Part shown: positions 7,076 to 11,468 of the stretch, in pieces
How positions within the stretch are numbered: position 1 is the stretch's first letter
Layout: each line of letters starts with the position of its first letter
Origin: Alphaproteobacteria bacterium
GTDB taxonomy: Bacteria > Pseudomonadota > Alphaproteobacteria > Zavarziniales > Zavarziniaceae
Assembly: GCA_021774355.1 (NCBI GenBank)
Contig: JAJFJE010000193.1
Location: forward strand, 1-11,468
Reading direction: 5' to 3'
DNA length: 11,468 nt
Notes under the pieces: model-generated
Seen by the model: only the letters and a program-made list of their open reading frames with translations
Databases searched by the model: none
Told to the model about the DNA's origin: nothing
Position numbers and translations under genes: made by a program

Positions 7076-7822
7076 TCAGGCCGGTGGGCGCCCGGCCAGC
7101 GACCTCAGGGCGGCATTGTCCCGACCCAAAGGCGGCTCTTCCAGCTCCAACAATGTGACGTCGCCCCCCGGATCGTGGGTCACCCGGAAAGGGCGTTGCA
7201 ACCGCCGGGCAAGAAACCGCGCGTTGTTGGTGCGACCGTCGCACAAGATGGCCGCGCCGGGCAAGAGCGTCGATTCGAACAGCAGGGGGTCGGCCGCCAT
7301 GACCGTGCGTCCCGATGCACCGAAGCCGAGGCCGTGATGGCGGTCCTGGACATCGGCCGGGTCGGGGCCGTCCAGATAGATCAGGTCGGGCACGATATCG
7401 GGCAATTGGTCGTAGAGATGGCACAGTTGGCCGTCGAGCATATGGACGTGCACCTCGGAATGGTGGAACACGACCCGTGCGGCGAGAGCGGCCGGCAGAC
7501 GTTCGGCGCTGCGGCGGAGCCAGTCCCGGTTGGCATCGACCGAGAACAGCCGGAACGGGTGGCTGGCACGCAGGCGGGGCGGCGTGTCGAGCCGGCCGAA
7601 ATCTGCCTCGTTCTGGGCCAGGGCATGGGCCAGGGCAAGGGTCGAATAGCCGACGCCGAATTCCAGCACGGTGATGGCAAAGCGCTGGCGGACCAGTTGG
7701 TGCAGCCGGATCAGGTCGCCCGGATCGGGTGGATAGGCCTGCCCGTCGCCGTCGTGCAGGCGGGCTGCAGCGACGGCTTGGGCCAGGCCGCTGGCGTGCC
7801 AGTAGGCCTCGTCGTAACTCAT
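7076..7822 (-). CDS. Putative class I SAM-dependent methyltransferase-like protein
   Basis: A 248-residue protein. VLEFGVGYSTLALAHAL (52-68) looks like the SAM-binding motif I (ExGxGxST form) of Rossmann-fold methyltransferases. LFSVDANRDWL (92-102) supplies the acidic residue at the end of strand 2 that would bind the ribose of SAM. DLIYLDGPDP (146-155) matches the motif IV/V region of enzymes that modify small molecules or sugars. It starts 12 bp after the cysK stop on the same strand, so it probably shares the cysK transcript; the Shine-Dalgarno is weak (GAG close to the ATG). The neighbours point to modification of a surface glycan or its precursor, which is inference. The substrate is unknown, and catalysis itself is unproven for this type. 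Confidence 0.75.
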   Translation of the reverse strand: MSYDEAYWHASGLAQAVAAARLHDGDGQAYPPDPGDLIRLHQLVRQRFAITVLEFGVGYSTLALAHALAQNEADFGRLDTPPRLRASHPFRLFSVDANRDWLRRSAERLPAALAARVVFHHSEVHVHMLDGQLCHLYDQLPDIVPDLIYLDGPDPADVQDRHHGLGFGASGRTVMAADPLLFESTLLPGAAILCDGRTNNARFLARRLQRPFRVTHDPGGDVTLLELEEPPLGRDNAALRSLAGRPPA

Positions 7823-7834
7823 GGTCTCGGTGTT

Positions 7835-8761
7835 TCAGACGTCATAGTTCGGCAGGAAGTCCGGCACCGACAGGTAACGTTCGCCGGTGTCGTAATTGAA
7901 GCCGAGGATGCGCGACCCGGCCGGCAGGTCGGGCAGTTTCTGGGCGATGGCCGCAAGGGTTGCCCCGGACGACACGCCGACCAGCAGGCCTTCCTCCTTG
8001 GCCGAGCGCAGGGCATAGGCCTTGGCCTCGGCGGCGCCTACCTGGATCACCCCGTCCAGCAGCGCGACCTCGAGGTTTTTTGGGATGAAGCCCGCGCCGA
8101 TGCCCTGGATGGGGTGGGGCGCCGGGCTGCCGCCGGAAATCACCGGGGACAAGGCGGGTTCGACGGCGAACACTTTCAGGCCGGGGAATTTTGGCTTCAG
8201 CACCCGGGCGACGCCGGTAATGTGGCCGCCCGTGCCGACGCCCGTGACCAGGCAGTCCAGGCCGTCGGGAAAGTCGGCCAGGATTTCCTGGGCGGTGGTG
8301 CGGGCGTGGACGTCGATGTTGGCGGGGTTTTCGAATTGCTGCGGGATCCACGCGCCCGGAATCGTCTCGGCCAGTTCGACCGCCCGGGCGATGGCGCCCT
8401 TCATGCCTTTTTCCCGGGGGGTGAGTTCGAGCCCGGCGCCGTAGGACAACATCAGGCGCCGGCGTTCCAGAGACATGCTCTCGGGCATCACCAGGATCAG
8501 CTTGTAGCCCTTGACGGCCGCGACCATGGCAAGACCGATACCGGTGTTGCCCGAGGTTGGTTCGACGATTGTCCCGCCGGGCGTCAGAACGCCCCGACTC
8601 TCGGCGTCTTCGATCATGGCGAGGGCGATGCGGTCCTTGATCGACCCGCCCGGGTTGGACCGCTCGGATTTCACCCAAACCTGGTACGCGGTGCCGAACA
8701 GCCGGTTGATCCTGATATGCGGCGTACCGCCGATGGTCTCGAGGACATTGTTGGCTTTCAT
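7835..8761 (-). CDS. cysK: Cysteine synthase (O-acetylserine sulfhydrylase), CysK type
   Basis: A 308-residue fold-type II PLP enzyme of normal CysK length, joining O-acetylserine and sulfide to make cysteine in the cytoplasm. Lys42 in NPGGSIKDR is the Schiff-base lysine. PTSGNTG (68-74) is the substrate loop, GVGTGGHITG (174-183) holds the PLP phosphate, and VGVSSGA (261-267) contains the serine that contacts the pyridine nitrogen. The PHPIQGIGAGFIP stretch (216-227) is typical of CysK rather than of cystathionine beta-synthase, and no regulatory CBS domain follows. AAGGA with a 7-nt spacer precedes the ATG at 8761. The methyltransferase-like gene follows 12 bp downstream. A CysM-type enzyme using O-phosphoserine or thiosulfate cannot be excluded from motifs alone, but the sequence looks more like CysK. 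Confidence 0.94.
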   Translation of the reverse strand: MKANNVLETIGGTPHIRINRLFGTAYQVWVKSERSNPGGSIKDRIALAMIEDAESRGVLTPGGTIVEPTSGNTGIGLAMVAAVKGYKLILVMPESMSLERRRLMLSYGAGLELTPREKGMKGAIARAVELAETIPGAWIPQQFENPANIDVHARTTAQEILADFPDGLDCLVTGVGTGGHITGVARVLKPKFPGLKVFAVEPALSPVISGGSPAPHPIQGIGAGFIPKNLEVALLDGVIQVGAAEAKAYALRSAKEEGLLVGVSSGATLAAIAQKLPDLPAGSRILGFNYDTGERYLSVPDFLPNYDV

Positions 8762-8844
8762 TGCTTCGTCCTTGGCTGGCGCTCTTGAGGCCGGGCGAGC
8801 TTAGCTGCTGTTCCGGCCGCTGCGTAGGGGCCAGGTGGCATATC

Positions 8845-8858
8845 CGGTCCGCGGACCG
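8845..8858. repeat. 14-bp perfect palindrome upstream of cysK
   Basis: CGGTCCGCGGACCG is its own reverse complement. It lies 84-97 bp upstream of the cysK ATG on the minus strand, a plausible position for a regulator operator or a hairpin in the cysK leader. In GC-rich DNA such palindromes arise by chance more often, so the regulatory reading is tentative. Confidence 0.4.
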
Positions 8859-8923
8859 CCCGCGCCGGCCGCCACCATCGCCGCCCGCGCCTTTGTACCG
8901 CGATTCTCATGGAGGTTGCAGTG

Positions 8924-9007
8924 ATGCCGATGGGCCGGTCGTCAGCGCGGGCGCGGCGGATGGTGCATTGCGAATGGAACCAGAAGACATTCTCGTGCGT
9001 AAATTGA
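8924..9007 (+). CDS. Possible 27-residue small ORF with strong Shine-Dalgarno
   Basis: GGAGG at 8911-8915 sits 8 nt before the ATG at 8924 (5 nt before an in-frame GTG at 8921). The frame runs 27 codons to TGA at 9005-9007. The peptide is Arg-rich at first (GRSSARARRM) and ends with two Cys (HCEWNQKTFSCVN). It lies in the divergent region between cysK and gpsA. No promoter is clear and no family is recognised. It may be a chance reading frame; the good ribosome site is the only support. Confidence 0.2.
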   Translation: MPMGRSSARARRMVHCEWNQKTFSCVN

Positions 9008-9200
9008 CTCCTGCAAATGTTATGTTGCACTAAACATGAAATGAAAAATCATGATCGTAAATATCAGTATTATTCTTCATGAACTTGGTTCGAACCCGAA
9101 GACAAAATGAAAATGTAACTTCAAAATAATGTGTATACTGGAGATAAAATGAGATTAAGCCGAAAATGTGTTGACATGCATTTGAAATATGGCTATACCA
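9001..9200. other. AT-rich intergenic block upstream of gpsA
   Basis: Counting bases, 62 of these 200 positions are G or C (31%), against clearly GC-rich flanks. The block holds three CATGA motifs, two of them inside 8-bp palindromes (ATCATGAT at 9048-9055, TTCATGAA at 9076-9083). It also holds a 10-bp palindrome GGTTCGAACC at 9087-9096 and the gpsA promoter at its right end. It could be a regulated promoter with upstream activator or silencer sites (for example MucR-like or other AT-preferring proteins), or a scar of acquired DNA. Neither can be decided from sequence alone. Confidence 0.7.
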
Positions 9201-9289
9201 TGGGTGCCATGATGGGGAGGGGATCCGCGACATCTCAGGTTCAACTGGCGGCGAATGCGTCGCTTAGCACAGGGGAAGGACCACTGTGA
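9149..9289 (+). CDS. Possible 46-residue upstream ORF coupled to gpsA
   Basis: GGAG at 9140-9143 lies 5 nt before an ATG at 9149. The frame stays open for 46 codons, and its TGA at 9287-9289 overlaps the gpsA GTG start as GTGA, the classic arrangement for translational coupling. The peptide begins MRLSRKCVDMHLKYGYTMGA and has a small-residue, polar C-terminal half; no family is recognised and no signal or membrane segment is visible. The sigma70-like promoter at 9171-9199 lies inside the frame. A transcript from it (start near 9206) would lack the 9149 start but could use the in-frame ATG at 9209 to make a 26-residue form. It may be a regulatory leader, or a chance frame over a promoter. Confidence 0.3.
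   Translation: MRLSRKCVDMHLKYGYTMGAMMGRGSATSQVQLAANASLSTGEGPL
9171..9199 (+). promoter_or_regulatory. Sigma70-like promoter for the gpsA operon
   Basis: TTGACA at 9171-9176 is a perfect -35 hexamer; 17 bp later TATACC at 9194-9199 is a four-of-six -10. Transcription would start around 9205-9207, giving a leader of about 80 nt before the gpsA GTG. It is the best promoter match I find in the window, and it lies in the AT-rich block upstream of the operon. A second TATACT at 9134-9139 lacks a partner -35. Confidence 0.65.
9276..9280 (+). promoter_or_regulatory. Ribosome binding site deciding the gpsA start
   Basis: AAGGA lies 5 nt before the GTG at 9286. An in-frame TAG at 9265-9267 rules out any start further upstream, so the GTG is the first possible start, and this site supports it. 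Confidence 0.7.
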
Positions 9290-10413
9290 CCAGCAACGAA
9301 AGAGCTGCCTTCGGGCGCGCGAAATTGAAGACGGACCCGTTCGAACGGGTCGCGGTGATTGGCGCCGGTGCATGGGGCACCGCGCTTGCCTTGACCGCCT
9401 ATCGGGCCGGCCGCCGGGTCAGGCTCTGGGCCCGGGAAGAGGCGGTTGTCCGGGCGATCAGCCAGGGACGCCCCAACCCATTCCTGCCCACTGCCCCGAT
9501 CCCCGAGGGCGTCACGGTGACCGGTGATCTCGGTCGCGCCTTGATCGGCGCCGACCTGGCCGTTCTGGTCTGCCCGTCCCAGCATCTGCGCGCCATGGCG
9601 CGCAGGGCCGAGGCCCTGCTGCCGGCGGCGGTACCGGTCGTGATCTGCTGCAAGGGGCTGGAGGGCGGGTCCCTCAAACTGATGAGCCAGGTGGTTGAAG
9701 AGGCCATGCCGGGGCGGCCCCTGGCGGTGCTGTCCGGCCCGACCTTCGCCGCCGAAGTCGCGGCTGGGCTGCCGACCGCGGTGACGGTGGCCGCGCCCCT
9801 CGACAATGACCGGATCGATGGCGGCTTTCTCGCCGCACGGATCGCGGCGACCTTGGCGACAGCCAGTTTTCGCCCCTATGTCTCTGACGATGTGACCGGC
9901 GTGGAAATCGGCGGCGCCGTCAAGAATGTCATCGCTATTGCCTGCGGCGTTGCCGAAGGGCTGGGCTGGGGCGCCAATGCCCGTGCCGCCCTGGTCACGC
10001 GCGGCCTGGCGGAAATGACCCGCCTGGGGGTTGCCCTCGGGGCTCGGGCGGACACGCTGGGCGGCCTGGCGGGCGCCGGCGATCTGATGCTGACCTGTTC
10101 CAGCGAACAGTCGCGCAACTTCACCTTCGGCAAGGCCCTGGGCAGTGGCCAGCGGCCGGGCGTCGGGGACGATGGTCCTGTCGTCGAGGGCGCGGTCAAT
10201 GCCCGGTCGGTGATGGCGCTGGCCGCTAAGCTGCGCGTTGAAATGCCGATCTGCGACACGGTCTGCGCAGTTCTGGGCGGCGACCCGGTCGCGCCGGCGT
10301 TCGACGACCTGATGACCAGGGACCTGCGCCCCGAGCCGATGCATCTCGAAGACAGTTGGTCTCTGCCCCATGTCGCTGCGGTGGAGCGGGAAGAGGAGTT
10401 GCTGTCCGCATGA
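9286..10413 (+). CDS. gpsA: Glycerol-3-phosphate dehydrogenase [NAD(P)+]
   Basis: A 375-residue enzyme that reduces dihydroxyacetone phosphate to sn-glycerol-3-phosphate with NAD(P)H in the cytoplasm. VAVIGAGAWGTALA (22-35) is the Rossmann nucleotide site. CKGLE holds Lys123, SGPTFAAEVAAGLPT (150-164) is the family signature, and GGAVKNVIAIA contains the catalytic lysine (Lys213). NARAALVTRGLAEM (231-244) and GLAGAGDLMLTCSSEQSRNF (260-279) bind substrate. It is longer than the common length of about 330-340: about 20 extra residues precede the Rossmann motif and about 20 acidic/polar residues follow the usual end. The GTG start has AAGGA 5 nt upstream. Its TGA overlaps the next ATG as ATGA. 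G3P normally feeds phospholipids; here the neighbours suggest it feeds glucosylglycerol synthesis, so this may be a pathway-specific paralogue of a housekeeping gpsA elsewhere. Confidence 0.96.
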   Translation: MTSNERAAFGRAKLKTDPFERVAVIGAGAWGTALALTAYRAGRRVRLWAREEAVVRAISQGRPNPFLPTAPIPEGVTVTGDLGRALIGADLAVLVCPSQHLRAMARRAEALLPAAVPVVICCKGLEGGSLKLMSQVVEEAMPGRPLAVLSGPTFAAEVAAGLPTAVTVAAPLDNDRIDGGFLAARIAATLATASFRPYVSDDVTGVEIGGAVKNVIAIACGVAEGLGWGANARAALVTRGLAEMTRLGVALGARADTLGGLAGAGDLMLTCSSEQSRNFTFGKALGSGQRPGVGDDGPVVEGAVNARSVMALAAKLRVEMPICDTVCAVLGGDPVAPAFDDLMTRDLRPEPMHLEDSWSLPHVAAVEREEELLSA

Positions 10414-11177
10414 CAGTGGCCCGACTCATCCTGGCGACCGATCTCGACGGGACCTTCCTTGGCGGTACCGACGAGCAGAGACGCGCGCTTTACCGGGATT
10501 TACAGGCGCGGGACGACCTGCTGCTGATCTTCGTGACCGGGCGCGATCGGGATTTCATCGCCCGGCTGCTCGACAGCGGCGAGATGCCCCGACCGCGTTA
10601 CGTCATCGGCGATGTCGGAACCTCGGTGTTCGACGGCACCGCGCTGGAGCCGATTGCCGCGCTCGAGGCGCCGATCGCCGAGCGCTGGCGGGGAGCTAAT
10701 GCGCGGGTCCGGGCGCTGCTTGCCGACGAGCCGGGACTGCGCCTGCAGCCGACCGCGTTTCGCTATCGCGTCAGCTATGATTGCGATCCGCGCCTGCTGT
10801 CCGCCGACCTGATTCCCAAGGTCGAGGCGGCGGGGTTCGACGGGCTGCTGTCGGCGGACCGCTTTTTCGACGTGTTGCCCCGCGGCATATCCAAGGGAAG
10901 CACGCTGAGGCGCCTGGTGGCGGCCCTGGACCTTGATGCGAGCCGGGTCCTGGTTGCCGGAGACACGATGAACGACCTGTCGTTGTTCCAGACCGGCTTC
11001 AACGGCGTCGCCGTCGGCAACTCCGAGCCGCGGCTGGTCGATGCCGTCCGGGCCATGCCCAATGTGTTCAACAGCCGGCTTCCCGGTGCGGCGGGCATCG
11101 CCGACGCCATCCGGCATTTTCAGCCGGCCGCTCAGGGGCCCGACTCATTGGCGCGTCCACCTGTCCTATCCTTTTGA
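10410..11177 (+). CDS. HAD-superfamily phosphatase, sucrose-phosphate-phosphatase-like; probable glucosylglycerol-phosphate phosphatase
   Basis: A 255-residue HAD hydrolase with all four motifs. Motif I is DLDGT (11-15), with nucleophile Asp11 and acid/base Asp13. Motif II is Thr43 in FVTGRD, motif III is Lys162 in ISKGSTL, and motif IV is GDTMND (184-189) with metal-binding Asp185 and Asp189. GDVGTSVF (67-74), FDVLPRGISKG (153-163) and GVAVGNSEP (199-207) follow the pattern of the sucrose-6-phosphate / mannosylglycerate phosphatase group (C2B cap). The ATG at 10410 overlaps the gpsA stop as ATGA, with AGGAG at 10394-10398; a longer in-frame GTG start at 10356 would run deep into gpsA and has no family match. 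Placed between gpsA and a GgpS-like gene, it most likely removes phosphate from glucosylglycerol-phosphate. In some Pseudomonas-type enzymes such a HAD domain is fused to the synthase; here it is separate. Exact substrate is inferred. Confidence 0.88.
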   Translation: MTVARLILATDLDGTFLGGTDEQRRALYRDLQARDDLLLIFVTGRDRDFIARLLDSGEMPRPRYVIGDVGTSVFDGTALEPIAALEAPIAERWRGANARVRALLADEPGLRLQPTAFRYRVSYDCDPRLLSADLIPKVEAAGFDGLLSADRFFDVLPRGISKGSTLRRLVAALDLDASRVLVAGDTMNDLSLFQTGFNGVAVGNSEPRLVDAVRAMPNVFNSRLPGAAGIADAIRHFQPAAQGPDSLARPPVLSF

Positions 11178-11193
11178 TTATACGTAATTTTGA

Positions 11194-11218
11194 CGGCGAA
11201 CCGGGCTCCGCTTCGCCG
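11194..11218 (+). repeat. Hairpin between the HAD phosphatase and ggpS-like genes
   Basis: CGGCGAA (11194-11200) pairs with TTCGCCG (11212-11218). Inside it CGG (11202-11204) pairs with CCG (11208-11210) around a GCT triloop, leaving one C-C mismatch: a 10-bp stem in 25 nt. No T-run follows, so it is not an intrinsic terminator. In the 66-bp gap of an apparent operon it could be a processing or mRNA-stability element, or could tune translation of the downstream gene, whose start is 25 nt further on. Confidence 0.5.
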
Positions 11219-11243
11219 CACAGCGCGCAAGGTGCGAAAAGCC

Positions 11244-11468
11244 ATGAAAAAATCACCGTTGGTCATTGTCTATCATCGGCAGCCCAATGAAGAGGTCGTG
11301 CTGGACGGCCGGCGGGTCTACCGCAGCCACAAAAGCCCGAACGGTATCGTTCCCACCCTGAAGAGCTTCTTTAATCAGCTCGAACCAGGGGCGGGCGCCT
11401 GGGTGGCGTGGAAGATCTATGATCCGGAACAGGGCGTCGACTTCGATCGTGTGGTAACCGTCGAGGAC
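11244..11468 (+). CDS. ggpS: Glucosylglycerol-phosphate synthase-like GT20 enzyme, 3'-truncated by window edge
   Basis: The first 75 codons of a gene that runs off the window with an open frame. It starts LVIVYHRQPNEEVVLDGRRV, then SHKSPNGIVPTLKSFF (28-43) and AWVAWK (53-58). This is the N-terminal half of a GT20 fold as in OtsA, where the corresponding places read SNR, GGLA and WFGW. The YHRQP and SPNGIVPTLKSFF forms are, as I recall them, those of glucosylglycerol-phosphate synthases rather than trehalose-6-phosphate synthases. The reaction would be ADP-glucose plus sn-glycerol-3-phosphate to glucosylglycerol-phosphate. AAGGTG at 11229-11234 lies 9 nt before the ATG. The two genes upstream supply the acceptor and the phosphatase step. 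The donor-binding C-terminal half is outside the window, so the call rests on the N-terminus and context. Confidence 0.8.
   Translation, partial: MKKSPLVIVYHRQPNEEVVLDGRRVYRSHKSPNGIVPTLKSFFNQLEPGAGAWVAWKIYDPEQGVDFDRVVTVED

Noticed and set aside
5905..7158. Plus-strand open frame (417 codons) antisense to the surface carbohydrate gene
   Set aside because: Composition typical of an antisense shadow, no motif and no ribosome site; the minus-strand gene explains the region.
1..8761. A sulfur-assimilation cluster made of the CysQ-like phosphatase and cysK
   Set aside because: They are about 7 kb apart on opposite strands with unrelated glycan genes between them, and the phosphatase substrate is not fixed.
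7175..8788. Long plus-strand open frame (537 codons) antisense to cysK and the methyltransferase-like gene
   Set aside because: Low-complexity Gly/Val/Gln-rich product without recognisable domains; the opposite strand carries well-defined genes with ribosome sites.
9084..9100. T-arm-like sequence (GGTTCGAACCC), suggesting a tRNA or an attachment-site remnant
   Set aside because: The upstream 70 bases form no anticodon or D arm and no CCA-end acceptor stem follows; the outer T-stem pair is broken. It is better described as a short palindrome.
9030..9233. Minus-strand 67-codon frame in the AT-rich block, with a hydrophobic stretch
   Set aside because: No Shine-Dalgarno before its ATG, no family, and it covers a good plus-strand promoter; AT-rich DNA readily encodes Phe/Tyr/Ile-rich chance peptides.
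10356..10409. Extended GTG start for the HAD phosphatase, 18 codons upstream
   Set aside because: The extra residues lie wholly within gpsA, have no family match, and the ATG at 10410 makes the usual ATGA overlap with a ribosome site upstream.

Overview
The window is a GC-rich, densely coded bacterial segment. Codon use, NTG/ATGA-coupled starts and protein sequence style suggest an alphaproteobacterium, possibly Rhodospirillales-like; that placement is inference, as no rRNA or marker gene is present. It holds ten intact or partial protein genes that I consider certain or likely, two possible very small ORFs, and no RNA gene, CRISPR array or insertion sequence that I can see.

Layout. (1) 1-540 (+): 3' part of an inositol-monophosphatase/CysQ-family phosphatase cut by the window edge. 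(2) 749-7822: a surface-glycan neighbourhood. It has a family 2 glycosyltransferase (+), a second one (-) whose 3' end overlaps the first by 69 bp, a fused ABC exporter/flippase (+), a NYN-OST-HTH (LOTUS) putative ribonuclease (-), a GT-B-like 'surface carbohydrate biosynthesis' protein (-) and a SAM-methyltransferase-like protein (-). (3) 7835-8761 (-): cysteine synthase CysK, 12 bp upstream of the methyltransferase-like gene and probably co-transcribed with it. (4) 8762-9285: the only long non-coding stretch (524 bp). It holds a 14-bp palindrome, an AT-rich block (62 G/C in positions 9001-9200, about 31%), a near-consensus sigma70 promoter at 9171-9199 and a 46-codon upstream ORF whose stop overlaps the gpsA start. 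(5) 9286-11468 (+): gpsA, a HAD phosphatase of the sucrose-phosphate-phosphatase type, and the first 75 codons of a GT20 enzyme resembling glucosylglycerol-phosphate synthase.

How the genes work together. The last three genes read as a compatible-solute operon. GpsA would make sn-glycerol-3-phosphate, GgpS would join it to glucose from ADP-glucose, and the HAD enzyme would dephosphorylate the product to glucosylglycerol, an osmoprotectant. The start-stop coupling (GTGA, then ATGA) and the single strong promoter fit one transcript. This is the most interesting part of the window: a stand-alone phosphatase and synthase with a dedicated G3P source, driven from an AT-rich control region unlike the rest of the DNA. 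The glycan genes suggest synthesis and export of a surface polysaccharide or glycolipid, but no single known pathway can be named from the genes visible.
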